Assembly (NCBI RefSeq): GCF_001658005.1
Contig: NZ_CP015986.1
Span: 2,543,501-2,607,500, forward strand
Source of the DNA: Sphingobium sp. EP60837
Lineage (GTDB): Bacteria; Pseudomonadota; Alphaproteobacteria; Sphingomonadales; Sphingomonadaceae
Reading direction: 5' to 3'
Length of the DNA: 64,000 nt
The notes below the pieces were generated by a model, which searched no databases, was not told where the DNA came from, and saw only the letters and a list, made by a program, of their open reading frames with translations. Position 1 is the stretch's first letter, and each line of letters begins with the position of its first letter. A program made the translations under genes and the position numbers. This document shows positions 34,801-45,539 of the stretch, in pieces.

Positions 34801-36262
34801 TCGGGCGGTTTTCCATGTTCTGCCAGCCGCCGCCCAACGCGTTGTAAAGTTGGGCGATGGCCAGGACTTCGTCAGCCTGCGCGGCGGCAAGACTGTTGCG
34901 CGCGTTCAGCAGGGTGGTTTCGCTGGTGGAAAGCGTCTGAAAATCGATCAGGCCCGCCTGATACTGGCTGCGCGCCAGAATAGCGGCGTTGTTGGAAGCT
35001 TCGAAGGCGATGCGAAACTCCGCGGCGCGCTGGCGGGCGCTGGTGAGTGACGCCATGGCGTTTTCCACATCCTCAAGCGCGGTCAGGACGCTTTGCTTAT
35101 AGGCCGCAAAAGCTGCGTCGGTCGCGGCTCTTTGCGAACGCACCTGCGACGCGAGCCTCCCGCCATCGAAGATCAGCTGCGCGACATTGGCGAAGACGCT
35201 GCCAGTGATCAGGTCGAACAGGTTGCTGAACGATGTGGCGTTGGTGCCGATATTCCCGCTGATCCCCAGCGAGGGGTAAAGCTGCGCCTGCGCGATGCCG
35301 ATCCTGGCGGTGGCGGCGGCCAGCGCCCTTTCCGCGCTGCGAACGTCAGGCCGCTGGCGCAGCGTATCGGCGGGAATGCCGGTGGCGATGTTGGCCGAAG
35401 CAACGGGAATGGGCGCTGGCGTCTCCAGCATCCGCGTGGCCTCTCCCGGTGCCTGACCGGTCAGCACGGCAATGCGGTTCAGGCTGCCGCGCAGGCTTGC
35501 TTCCAACTGTGGGATGGTGGCGTTGGTCTGCGCCAATTGCGCCCGAGCCTGCTGCTCGTCCAGAGAGGACACCAGCCCCGCCTGCAGCCGCCAGTTGGCG
35601 ATATTATAATTATCCCGCTGAATCGCCTGCGTTTCGCGCGCTATGCGAAGCTGCGCCTGCGCCTGCCGAGCCTGCACATAGTTGGTGACGAGTTCGGCGA
35701 TGATCGTCATCCGGACATTGGCGAGGTCATAGCCCGACGCGACAAGGTCCGCCCGCGCGGCCTCGGCGGAGCGCGAAAGCTCGCCAAACAGGTCGATCTG
35801 CCAGCTGGCATTGGCGCCAAGCGAATAGCTGCTGCTCCATTTGCCTGAGCCGCTGGACACCACATTGCCATCGACCACGCGGGTGCCACCGCCAGCGCTG
35901 CTATAGTTGCGACCGCCCGAACCGGACGCATTCACCTGGGGCAGGAAGGCCGCGTTCGCCTGCCTCAAGGATTCGCGCGCCTGACGTAGCCGCGCCTGCG
36001 CTTGGACGATGTCCAGATTGCCGGCGATCGCCTCATCGATCAGGCCGCTCAGCGCCGGATCGTTGAGGCGCGTCCACCAGGTCGCAAGTTCCGCCTGATC
36101 GACGGGCGTGCTGCCGCCTTGGCCGTAATAGGTGGCGGGCACCCCCAATGCGGCAGGCTGCGGCGCCTTGTAATCGGGACCTGCCGCACAAGCAGATAGG
36201 GTCAGGCCGGTCCCGATGATCCAGGCAATGCGATATCGCACCTTTTCCTTGCACTCCGTCAT
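34790..36262 (-). CDS. Outer-membrane efflux lipoprotein, NodT/OprM family
   Basis: This is the outer-membrane channel of the tripartite exporter, about 490 residues, with a lipobox (LTLSACAAGPDYKAP) at about residues 21-25. The two OEP repeats are visible: WWTRLNDPALSGLIDEAIAG with AQARLRQARESLRQANAAFL, and DVRSAERALAAATARIGIAQ later. The ATG at 36262 has no good ribosome site; a GTG at 36241 with AGGA just upstream would also give a good signal peptide. It overlaps the adaptor start and is first in the operon order outer-membrane factor, adaptor, ATPase, permease. Confidence 0.91.
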   Translation of the reverse strand: MTECKEKVRYRIAWIIGTGLTLSACAAGPDYKAPQPAALGVPATYYGQGGSTPVDQAELATWWTRLNDPALSGLIDEAIAGNLDIVQAQARLRQARESLRQANAAFLPQVNASGSGGRNYSSAGGGTRVVDGNVVSSGSGKWSSSYSLGANASWQIDLFGELSRSAEAARADLVASGYDLANVRMTIIAELVTNYVQARQAQAQLRIARETQAIQRDNYNIANWRLQAGLVSSLDEQQARAQLAQTNATIPQLEASLRGSLNRIAVLTGQAPGEATRMLETPAPIPVASANIATGIPADTLRQRPDVRSAERALAAATARIGIAQAQLYPSLGISGNIGTNATSFSNLFDLITGSVFANVAQLIFDGGRLASQVRSQRAATDAAFAAYKQSVLTALEDVENAMASLTSARQRAAEFRIAFEASNNAAILARSQYQAGLIDFQTLSTSETTLLNARNSLAAAQADEVLAIAQLYNALGGGWQNMENRPNEQ

Positions 36263-36406
36263 CGTTAAAGGGACGCCACCTGGGGGGTGGCGGCGGTCCG
36301 ATTGGGGAAACTGCCGAAACGGGCCGGGTGCCTCAACGGCATTTGTGTCTCAAAGTGTAACGATTAGGAAATGGCGCTTTTGCGGGCGCCTGGCGGCAAG
36401 GGGTGA

Positions 36407-37345
36407 ATGATGAGGGCATTTCTTTTTCCGGGGCAGGGCAGCCAGTCGGTGGGCATGGGCAAGGCGCTGGCCGATGCGAGCCCGGCAGCGAGGGAACTGT
36501 TTCAGGAGGTCGATGACGCCCTGTCGCAGCATTTGTTCCGCATCATGGTGGAAGGTCCGGAAAGCGACCTCACCCTCACCGAAAATGCACAGCCGGCGAT
36601 CATGGCCAATGCGCTGGCGACGCTGCGCGTGATGCAGCGCGAGGGCGGCTTCTCGCTGGCGGAGAAGGGCGATTTTGTCGCTGGGCACAGCCTGGGCGAA
36701 TATAGCGCGCTCTGCGCTGCGGAAGCCTTTGACATCACCACCACCTCGCGCCTGCTGAAGCTTCGCGGACAGGCGATGCAGGCGGCCGTGCCGGTGGGAG
36801 AGGGGGCCATGGCCGCTCTGCTCGGCGCGGACATTGAAAAGGCGCAGGCGCTGGCCGACGCCGCGGCTAAGGGCGAAGTGTGCACCGTCGCAAATGACAA
36901 TGATCCGACGCAGGTCGTCATCTCCGGCCACCGCGGCGCGATCGAGCGGGCGGTCGCTCTGGTCAAGGACCATGGCATCAAACGCGGCGTACTGCTGCCC
37001 GTCTCCGCTCCCTTCCACTGCCCGCTGATGCAGCCGGCCGCCGATGCGATGGCCGAAGCGCTGGGCAATGCCGCCGTCGCTACCCCGCTGCTGCCCGTTT
37101 ACGCCAACGTCCTCGCCGCACCGATCGCCGATCCCGAAGAGATCAAGGCGCGCCTCGTTGAACAAGTGACCGGCCGCGTCCGCTGGCGCGAATCCATCGC
37201 AGCGATGTGGGAAGCAGGCGTCACCGACTTCGTGGAACTCGGCGGCAAGGTCGTCGGCCCCATGGTCAAGCGCATCGCCCCCGACGCCACCGTCCGCAGC
37301 GTCGTGACCATGGATGATATCGAGGCGGCGCTCGGCGCATTCTGA
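36407..37345 (+). CDS. fabD: Malonyl-CoA-ACP transacylase
   Basis: FabD loads malonyl groups onto acyl carrier protein. The 312-residue protein has FPGQGSQSVGMGKALAD at the start, the active-site GHSLGEYSAL with catalytic Ser, and later PVSAPFHCPLMQPAAD. Length and motifs match. It begins the fabD-fabG-acpP-fabF-mltG cluster and is divergent from the efflux operon across 144 bases. Confidence 0.96.
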   Translation: MMRAFLFPGQGSQSVGMGKALADASPAARELFQEVDDALSQHLFRIMVEGPESDLTLTENAQPAIMANALATLRVMQREGGFSLAEKGDFVAGHSLGEYSALCAAEAFDITTTSRLLKLRGQAMQAAVPVGEGAMAALLGADIEKAQALADAAAKGEVCTVANDNDPTQVVISGHRGAIERAVALVKDHGIKRGVLLPVSAPFHCPLMQPAADAMAEALGNAAVATPLLPVYANVLAAPIADPEEIKARLVEQVTGRVRWRESIAAMWEAGVTDFVELGGKVVGPMVKRIAPDATVRSVVTMDDIEAALGAF

Positions 37346-37365
37346 AAAGATAAGGATAAGAGACT

Positions 37366-38106
37366 ATGTTTGATCTGACAGGCATGACCGCGCTGGTGAC
37401 GGGCGCTTCGGGCGGTATCGGTTCCGCCATCGCGAAGGCGCTCGCCGCGCAGGGTGCGACGCTCGCGCTTTCAGGCAGCAATGAGGAAAAGCTCAAGGCG
37501 TTCGCCGTCGAACTGGGCGGTAACCACAAGACGCTGGTCTGCAACCTCAGCGATCCCGCTTCCGTCGATGCTCTCGTGCCGCAGGCGGTTGAGGCGCTGG
37601 GCGGGAAGATCGACATTCTCGTCAACAATGCCGGCATCACGCGCGACAATCTGGTGTTGCGCATGAAGGATGATGAATGGTCGGACGTCATTTCCGTTAA
37701 CCTAGAAGCCGCTTTCCGCCTCGCCCGCGCGGCCGCCAAGCCGATGATGAAGGCGCGCTTCGGCCGCATCATCTCGATCACCTCGGTTGTGGGCGTCACC
37801 GGCAATCCCGGCCAGAGCAACTATGCCGCTTCGAAGGCTGGCATCATCGGCATGTCCAAGTCGCTGGGTCAGGAACTGGCGAGCCGCGGCATCACCGTGA
37901 ACTGCGTCGCTCCTGGCTTCATCCGCTCCGCCATGACCGACGCGCTCAATGACGCGCAAAAGGGTGCGATCCTGCAGAAGATTCCGGCCGGGGATCTCGG
38001 CGCAGGCGAGGATATTGGCGCGGCCGTCGTCTATCTCGCCAGCCGGGAAGCGGGCTATGTCACCGGCCAGACGTTGCATGTAAATGGTGGCATGGCGATG
38101 ATTTAA
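37366..38106 (+). CDS. fabG: 3-oxoacyl-ACP reductase
   Basis: FabG is an NADPH-dependent SDR reducing beta-ketoacyl-ACP. It shows TGASGGIGSAIAKALA for cofactor binding, NNAGITRDNL, and the catalytic Tyr/Lys in NYAASKAGIIGMSKSL, plus the closing GQTLHVNGGMAMI. Its 246 residues match the family. It follows fabD by 20 bases with an AAGGA ribosome site. Confidence 0.96.
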   Translation: MFDLTGMTALVTGASGGIGSAIAKALAAQGATLALSGSNEEKLKAFAVELGGNHKTLVCNLSDPASVDALVPQAVEALGGKIDILVNNAGITRDNLVLRMKDDEWSDVISVNLEAAFRLARAAAKPMMKARFGRIISITSVVGVTGNPGQSNYAASKAGIIGMSKSLGQELASRGITVNCVAPGFIRSAMTDALNDAQKGAILQKIPAGDLGAGEDIGAAVVYLASREAGYVTGQTLHVNGGMAMI

Positions 38107-38303
38107 GAGGGAGGCGATTCGGACGACTTCCCATGCTCTCCCATTTGCAACGGGGCGGCCTTGTGCCATCCAAGCACATGGGATGGGGGGAAATCATGCT
38201 TTTCGATCGTTTCTTGCCTCTTGCCTCTGTCGGGCCTTGCCTCTAGGGCATGCCTTAACAAATATTCACAACCATCAACGATACCCAGTAAGAAGGACCA
38301 CTC

Positions 38304-38537
38304 ATGAGTGAGACCGCGGATCGCGTTAAGAAAATCGTCGTCGAACATCTGGGCGTCGAAGCCGAAAAGGTGACCGAGGACGCAAGCTTCATCGACGATC
38401 TGGGCGCAGACAGCCTGGATATCGTTGAGTTGGTGATGGCTTTCGAAGAAGAATTCGGCGTCGAGATCCCCGACGATGCGGCCGAGAAGATCGCCACCGT
38501 CAAGGATGCGATCGACTACATCGACAGCAAGCAGTAA
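38304..38537 (+). CDS. acpP: Acyl carrier protein
   Basis: The 77-residue acidic protein contains the phosphopantetheine attachment site DSLDIVEL (Ser37) and opens [20 protein letters not shown], exactly the ACP pattern. The 197-base gap from fabG contains a possible own promoter: a TTGCCT box with an AT-rich AAATAT 17 bases later, near 38251-38279. AAGGA lies close upstream of the ATG. An intrinsic terminator follows. Confidence 0.97.
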   Translation: MSETADRVKKIVVEHLGVEAEKVTEDASFIDDLGADSLDIVELVMAFEEEFGVEIPDDAAEKIATVKDAIDYIDSKQ

Positions 38538-38546
38538 AAGCGTCTC

Positions 38547-38583
38547 GCGGCCCGCCTCCAATGGCCGGGCCGCCTGCGTTTTT
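38547..38583 (+). terminator. Intrinsic terminator after acpP
   Basis: GCGGCCCG and CGGGCCGC form an 8-bp perfect stem with an 11-base loop, followed by CTGCGTTTTTG. It lies 10 bases past the acpP stop, which suggests that fabF starts from its own promoter or by partial readthrough. Confidence 0.75.
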
Positions 38584-38716
38584 GCAAGGGAATGGCTCCT
38601 CCTGTCCCGCGAAAGCAGGTCTTGGGGAGCTTTTTCGTATCTGGACCGCCGTTCACAACCGCTGTCGAAGCGGCTAAGGAGCGGCGCAAGCCTATGAAGA
38701 TTTTCGGAGCAGATAT

Positions 38717-39976
38717 ATGCGTCGCGTCGTCGTAACCGGCCTCGGCATGGTAAGCCCCCTGGGCGGAGATGTCGAAACCACGTGGAAGAATATCCTCGCG
38801 TCCAAGTCCGGCGCGGCCACGATCGCGCGCTTCGACGCCAGCGAGTATAAGTGCCGCATCGCCTGTGAAGTGAAGCCCGCGGATCATGAATATGGCTATG
38901 ATCCGGGCCTGGACGTCGATCACAAGATTCAGCGGCAGGTCGATCCCTTCATCGTCTATGGCATTTCCGCCGCCAGTCAGGCGCTCCGCGACGCGGGCCT
39001 CGACAATATGAGCGAGGAAGAAAGGCTGCGCGCTGGCTGCTCCATCGGTTCGGGCATCGGCGGCCTGCCGGGCATCGAAAGCGAATCGCTGGTGCTAGCA
39101 AACAAGGGGCCGAGCCGCGTTTCCCCGCACTTCGTCCATGGTCGCCTCATCAACCTGATTTCGGGCCAAGTCTCGATCAAATATGGCCTGATGGGCCCCA
39201 ACCATGCAGTCGTCACGGCCTGCTCGACTGGCGCCCACTCGATTGGCGATGCCGCCCGCATGATCGCGATGGACGATGCCGACGTCATGCTGGCGGGTGG
39301 CGCGGAAAGCGCGATCTGCCCGATCGGCATCGCCGGTTTCGCCCAGGCGCGCGCATTGTCGACCGCGTTCAACGACACGCCGGAAAAGGCTTCGCGGCCT
39401 TATGACGTCAACCGCGACGGCTTCGTCATGGGCGAGGGCGCAGGCGTGGTCGTGCTGGAAGAATATGAGCATGCCAAGAAGCGCGGTGCGCATATCTATG
39501 CCGAAGTTATCGGCTACGGCCTCTCGGGCGATGCCTATCACGTCACCGCTCCCCATCCGGAGGGCAATGGCGGCTACCGTTCGATGGAAATGGCGCTCAA
39601 GAAGTCGGGTCTGTCGCTCGCCGACATCGACTATGTGAACGCGCACGGCACCTCGACCCCGCTTGGCGACGAACTGGAACTGGGCGCGGTCAAGCGTTTG
39701 TTCGGCGACAATATCTCGACCATGTCGATGAGCAGCACCAAGTCCGCCATCGGTCACCTTCTGGGCGGCGCGGGCGCTGTGGAAAGCATCTTCTGCATCC
39801 TCGCCATCCGCGACCAGATCGTGCCGCCGACGCTCAACCTTGACGAGCCCAGCGAAAGCTGCGCGGGCGTGGACCTGGTCCCGCACGTCGCCAAGGAACG
39901 CAAGGTGCGCGCGGTGCTGAACAACAGCTTCGGCTTCGGCGGCACCAACGCCTCGCTCATCATGAAGGCGATCTGA
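38717..39976 (+). CDS. fabF: Beta-ketoacyl-ACP synthase II
   Basis: The 419-residue condensing enzyme has the active-site Cys in VVTACSTGAHSIGDAA (about residue 170) and His in NAHGTSTPLGDELE and in SAIGHLLGGAGAVES. It elongates acyl-ACP with malonyl-ACP. Motifs and length match FabF. An acpP terminator separates it from acpP, and mltG starts 11 bases after its stop. Confidence 0.96.
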   Translation: MRRVVVTGLGMVSPLGGDVETTWKNILASKSGAATIARFDASEYKCRIACEVKPADHEYGYDPGLDVDHKIQRQVDPFIVYGISAASQALRDAGLDNMSEEERLRAGCSIGSGIGGLPGIESESLVLANKGPSRVSPHFVHGRLINLISGQVSIKYGLMGPNHAVVTACSTGAHSIGDAARMIAMDDADVMLAGGAESAICPIGIAGFAQARALSTAFNDTPEKASRPYDVNRDGFVMGEGAGVVVLEEYEHAKKRGAHIYAEVIGYGLSGDAYHVTAPHPEGNGGYRSMEMALKKSGLSLADIDYVNAHGTSTPLGDELELGAVKRLFGDNISTMSMSSTKSAIGHLLGGAGAVESIFCILAIRDQIVPPTLNLDEPSESCAGVDLVPHVAKERKVRAVLNNSFGFGGTNASLIMKAI

Positions 39977-39987
39977 GGATAAAAATC

Positions 39988-40959
39988 GTGCGGCGGTTCG
40001 GGCTTGGCATCCTCGCGATCGGCCTGGCCGTCGCCGCCTTCGTGGCGTTTCGTTTCGTCTATGGCTGGACCGAAGCGGGTCCTGCGCCGCGGGATATCAG
40101 TGTCATCGTGCCGGAAGGCGCCACCGTGGCCGACGCTGCGGTTCTGCTGAAGCAGGCAGGCGTCGTGCGCTCCGCCGACGCCTTCCTCACGCGAACCAAG
40201 GTCTTCGGCCGAGGCAGGTCGATCAAGGCGGGCGAGTTCCTGATCCCCAAGGGCGCGAGCAACTCCGCCATCTTTTCCATCCTGCAGGGCGGCAAGACGC
40301 TGACCCGGCTCGTAACGATCCCCGAAGGCATGCCCTCCATCCTCGTCCACGAGCGGTTGATGGCAAATGACCAACTGACCGGCGATGTCGCGGTCCCGCC
40401 AGAGGGCAGCGTGCTTCCCGACAGCTACGCCTTCGACAAGGGCGAAAGCCGCGCCGTCGTGCTGAAGCGCATGCAGGACGCAATGACGCGCGCGCTCGAT
40501 AAATTATGGGCCGAACGCGCGCCTAACACGGTCGCCAAGTCGCCCAAGGAAGCCATCATCCTCGCCAGCATCGTCGAAAAGGAAACAGGCGTGCCGGGCG
40601 AACGGCCGATGGTCGCTGGCGTCTATGGCAACCGCCTGAAAAGCGGCATGATGCTTCAGGCGGATCCGACGATCATCTATCCCATCACCAAGGGCAAGCC
40701 CCTCGGCCGCCGCATCAAGAAGTCGGAGATCGCGGCCGTCAACGGCTATAACACCTATGCCATGACGGGCCTGCCCAAGGGGCCGATCGCCAACCCCGGC
40801 CGGCTGTCCATCCTCGCGGTACTGCATCCCGCTGACACCAACGCGCTCTATTTCGTCGCGGACGGGAAGGGCGGCCACATCTTCGCCGACACGCTGGAAC
40901 AGCACAACCAGAATGTCCGCAAATGGTTCGAAATCCGCCGCGCGCGCGGGGAGATTTGA
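39988..40959 (+). CDS. mltG: Endolytic murein transglycosylase MltG
   Basis: The 323-residue protein has one N-terminal membrane helix (LGILAIGLAVAAFVAFRFVY) and a LysM-like segment (ISVIVPEGATVADAAVLLKQ). The MltG/YceG catalytic block follows, with catalytic Glu in ASIVEKETG and TKGKPLGRRIKKSEI, then YNTYAMTGLPKGPIANPG. It cuts nascent glycan strands. The start is a GTG at 39988 with GAGGA upstream. Its place right after fabF (fab cluster then mltG) is a common gene order in proteobacteria. Confidence 0.94.
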   Translation: MRRFGLGILAIGLAVAAFVAFRFVYGWTEAGPAPRDISVIVPEGATVADAAVLLKQAGVVRSADAFLTRTKVFGRGRSIKAGEFLIPKGASNSAIFSILQGGKTLTRLVTIPEGMPSILVHERLMANDQLTGDVAVPPEGSVLPDSYAFDKGESRAVVLKRMQDAMTRALDKLWAERAPNTVAKSPKEAIILASIVEKETGVPGERPMVAGVYGNRLKSGMMLQADPTIIYPITKGKPLGRRIKKSEIAAVNGYNTYAMTGLPKGPIANPGRLSILAVLHPADTNALYFVADGKGGHIFADTLEQHNQNVRKWFEIRRARGEI

Positions 40960-41008
40960 GCGCCGTTCGGACAATCGCCGGCGGCCTCTGAATGCGTCCA
41001 CACCACCA

Positions 41009-41073
41009 CCGTTCGTCCTGAGTCAGGATGCCTTCGCAGTTGCACGCCCGCTTCGATCGCTTGGCGCGAACGG
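41009..41073. repeat. Dispersed inverted repeat (family A)
   Basis: CCGTTCGTCCTGAGTCAGGA at the left faces GCTTGGCGCGAACGG at the right, with partial arms in between. It is the left of two adjacent pairs downstream of mltG. Confidence 0.65.
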
Positions 41074-41123
41074 AGCAGGAAAGCGGACCGATTACTATCG
41101 ACCATAAGCGGACCCATTAATTT

Positions 41124-41230
41124 CCGTTCGTTTCGAGCCTGTCGAGAAGCGAAGGCGAGAAAATGGCGTTACGCACCCCGTTTTCGATAACGGCTTCTCA
41201 ACAAGCTTGAAGCCTATTCGAACCGAACGG
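41124..41230. repeat. Dispersed inverted repeat (family A)
   Basis: CCGTTCGTTTCGAGCCTGTC at the left faces CAAGCTTGAAGCCTATTCGA and CGAACGG at the right; the arms are about 50 bases apart. Confidence 0.7.
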
Positions 41231-41270
41231 TTCCAGGAGAGATGGTAGCAAACCACCCATAACGCCCCAC

Positions 41271-41690
41271 CTACCGCAACACCCCCTTCGCCTGCAGCCC
41301 TTGCGCATAAAGCAACTGCCCCACCGCGATCACCAAAATCACCGCCGGAAACGCCGCGGCGCCAGCCCCTTTCACCGCTAGCAAATCCGTACCCAAGAAG
41401 CTGTACCCGAACTGCACGACAACGCCGATCACGGACAGCGCGAACAAAGGCACCGCCACTCGCTTCCGCATCAGCAGCATCGTAGCGCCCAGCGTCCCTG
41501 CGCCGACCGCCACGGCATATGCCGCCCAGGCCCAACCCGGCATCCCTGCAAATATCCGTGCCGTATAGGGATCGCTTTTCGCCAGTGCCGCCAGATCCGC
41601 CGTATATTGAAGGATGAAGGCCGCCACGCCGATCAAATTCCAGATCAGCAGACCAAGCGCGAATATCGCGAAGGATCGTGATGCGGACAT
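41271..41690 (-). CDS. Four-helix hypothetical membrane protein, 139 aa
   Basis: Hydrophobic segments are SFAIFALGLLIWNLIGVAAFIL at the start, GWAWAAYAVAVGAGTLGATMLL, VPLFALSVIGVVVQFGYSFL and FPAVILVIAVGQLLYAQGL. The order (helix, loop with ALAKSDPYTARIFAGMP, three helices) resembles the small 'sugar transporter'-annotated proteins of alphaproteobacteria, but I cannot confirm this. The ATG at 41690 has AGGGGG upstream. It is divergent from the peroxiredoxin across 102 bases. Confidence 0.78.
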   Translation of the reverse strand: MSASRSFAIFALGLLIWNLIGVAAFILQYTADLAALAKSDPYTARIFAGMPGWAWAAYAVAVGAGTLGATMLLMRKRVAVPLFALSVIGVVVQFGYSFLGTDLLAVKGAGAAAFPAVILVIAVGQLLYAQGLQAKGVLR

Positions 41691-41792
41691 GCGTGTTTCC
41701 CCCTGCAGATGCCCTTTGCGCCATCTCGGCGTGGCGAGCATATAGAGATCGGCGCGCGCAGGGAAGCGTGCGCCCGAAAGGGAGAAGTGACG

Positions 41793-42324
<532 letters not shown>

Positions 42325-42332
<8 letters not shown>

Positions 42333-42843
42333 TCGCGGCGGGGACGGAGCGCCGATCATCCTGACGGCGCTGATGGGTGCGGAGGATTTCGCCTGGGCGG
42401 ACTCGCTTCGCCGCGCCCATTTTCCGCCCGATCGCAATCTGGTGCCCGCGCATATGACGCTGTTCCACCATCTGCCTCCATCGCTGCTGCCGGAACTAGC
42501 CGCGCGGATGAAGCAGATATGCGCCGCTCCGCCGCCTCTGGCGATCGTCAACGGCGTTCTGCTGCTAGGTCGCGGGGTGGCGTTCGATGTCCGCAGCGAC
42601 GGTCTGCTGGCGATATGGGATGATTTGGCTGATGCTTTCACCGGCCTGCTGACGCCGCAGGATCAGGCGCGCCCGCGCTTCCACATCACCGTGCAGAACA
42701 AGGTGGAGCCTTCCACCGCCCGCGCGCTGGCCGATCTGCTGAAGGTGGACTTTCGCCCCCGTCCGCTGAAAATCGCAGGATTGGCCGCCTGGCATTATCG
42801 GGAAGGCGGCTCCTGGGACTTGGCGAAAAAGGCCAGCTTCCGC

Positions 42844-42864
<21 letters not shown>
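42325..42864 (+). CDS. 2'-5' RNA ligase / 2H phosphoesterase family protein
   Basis: The protein carries two HxT motifs, HMTLFHHL and HITVQNK, about 80 residues apart, which define the 2H phosphoesterase (LigT/YjcG) fold; it may open 2',3'-cyclic phosphates of RNA or related substrates. The first strand in the fold (PIILTALMGA) lies upstream of the only ATG at 42373. The CTG at 42325 with AAGGAG seven bases upstream gives the full domain, about 179 residues. It overlaps the peroxiredoxin end and converges with the VOC gene with a 21-base overlap. Confidence 0.8.
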
Positions 42865-44297
<1,433 letters not shown>

Positions 44298-44301
44298 CGC
44301 C

Positions 44302-44889
44302 ATGCCTGATCATCCGCACGCCGCCCATCCCGATCATCCCGGCGCCACCATCCTGACCTTCGCAGGCAAGATGCCGGTCATCCACCCCAGCGCCTTCATC
44401 GCGCCCGGCTGTCGCATCATCGGCGATGTGGAAATCGGGCCTGACGCCAGCATCTGGTATAATTGCGTGGTTCGCGGCGACGTGAACAAGATCCGCATTG
44501 GCGCACGCACCAATATTCAGGACGGCAGCGTCATCCATTGCGACGGCCCCGACGCCGCCCGGCCTCAGGGCTGGCCGACGATCATCGGCGACGATGTCCT
44601 CATCGGCCATATGGCGATGATCCACGGCTGCGATTTGAAAGACCGCGCCTTTGTCGGTCTCGGCGCGGTGGTGATGAACGGCTGCACCGTTGAAAGCGAC
44701 GCCATGCTGGCGGCAGGCGCTTTGCTATCGCCCGGCAAGACCATCCCGCACCGCCAGCTCTGGACTGGCCGCCCCGCCAAATATGTGCGCGACCTGACCG
44801 ACGAAACAATTATCGGCATGCGCGAGGGCGTCGATCGCTATGTGCACAATGCGAAGGCGCATAAAGGCGCACTGAAGGCCGCTGGTTAG
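44302..44889 (+). CDS. Gamma-class carbonic anhydrase family protein
   Basis: The 195-residue left-handed beta-helix protein has hexapeptide-style repeats: IHPSAFIAPGCRIIGDVEIG, DASIWYNCVVRGDVNKI, and the histidine set VIHCDG, LIGHMAMIHGCDLK used for metal binding. It matches the PaaY/YrdA/CaiE group, most of which have gamma-carbonic anhydrase or acyl-CoA thioesterase roles; activity cannot be inferred. It is close downstream of hemB, so co-transcribed. Confidence 0.9.
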   Translation: MPDHPHAAHPDHPGATILTFAGKMPVIHPSAFIAPGCRIIGDVEIGPDASIWYNCVVRGDVNKIRIGARTNIQDGSVIHCDGPDAARPQGWPTIIGDDVLIGHMAMIHGCDLKDRAFVGLGAVVMNGCTVESDAMLAAGALLSPGKTIPHRQLWTGRPAKYVRDLTDETIIGMREGVDRYVHNAKAHKGALKAAG

Positions 44890-44899
44890 CGCCTCTCCT

Positions 44900-44970
44900 C
44901 CGTTCATTTCGAGCTAAGTCGAGAACTGAGATGAATGGCCTATTCGTTGCTCGGCTACTCGAAAAGAATG
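44900..44970. repeat. Dispersed repeat (family A), degenerate pair
   Basis: CCGTTCATTTCGAGCTAAGT at the left faces GGCTACTCGAAAAGAATGG at the right, a diverged inverted pair in the short gap between the gamma-carbonic anhydrase and the minus-strand lipoprotein gene. Confidence 0.55.
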
Positions 44971-44986
44971 GTTCTAGAACCGATTT

Positions 44987-45499
44987 CTAAGGCTGAGCCA
45001 AGCGCCCCTTGATCGCATCGATCCGGTCATTCTGCGAATCGACAACGGCCAGCGCTGCCTTCCGCGCCGCATCAATCTGTTCCGCGCCGCCGCGAGCCTT
45101 GCCCTCGGCCACCGCGTTGCTGCGCTCTACATATAGCGTATCCAGGCTCGCCAGCGCTGACACGCTGTCGTTTTGGGCCGCCTCCAGCTCACTTATCGCC
45201 AGTTGCGCCGCTACCCAGCGCTCGCTCGACACGGCCGCGCCGGCCGCCGCCCGCGCAGCCCGATCCGCCGCTGGCCACGCCTTGTCGAAAGCCGCGCTTC
45301 CCGCCTGCGCCTGCCCCGCAAGCCGATCGACCTGCGCCTGCAGCGCCGGATCAGCCTCTACCGGGGCGGGAGCAGCCGGAGCTTCGCCCATTGGCGCATT
45401 CTCCACCGCCCGTTTGGCGAGCGAAGGGTAGCCTGTCAGCGTCCCCGCGCAGCCGGAAAGGAACAGGGCGATGGTGGTCAATAAGCGGCGGAATATCAT
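44987..45499 (-). CDS. Putative lipoprotein with helical core, 170 aa
   Basis: The N-terminal signal ends in LSGC (residues 14-17; RRLLTTIALFLSGCAGTL), predicting lipid attachment. The mature protein is Ala/Gln/Asp-rich and largely helical (RLAGQAQAGSAAFDKAWPAA, SISELEAAQNDSVSALAS), likely a coiled coil in the periplasm. No enzymatic motif. It lies 40 bases upstream of the end of the eda gene and reads in the same direction as eda, but it is probably separate. Confidence 0.72.
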   Translation of the reverse strand: MIFRRLLTTIALFLSGCAGTLTGYPSLAKRAVENAPMGEAPAAPAPVEADPALQAQVDRLAGQAQAGSAAFDKAWPAADRAARAAAGAAVSSERWVAAQLAISELEAAQNDSVSALASLDTLYVERSNAVAEGKARGGAEQIDAARKAALAVVDSQNDRIDAIKGRLAQP

Positions 45500-45539
45500 C
45501 CCGCTGATCTAGGGCGGGAAATGCCGCCGCGCAATGGCG

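Larger units (their letters stand above)
40960..41270. other. 311-base noncoding gap filled with repeats
   Basis: Between mltG and the convergent small membrane protein gene I find no coding frame. The gap contains two consecutive inverted pairs of repeat family A (41009-41073 and 41124-41230) and short unremarkable sequence. Confidence 0.65.
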
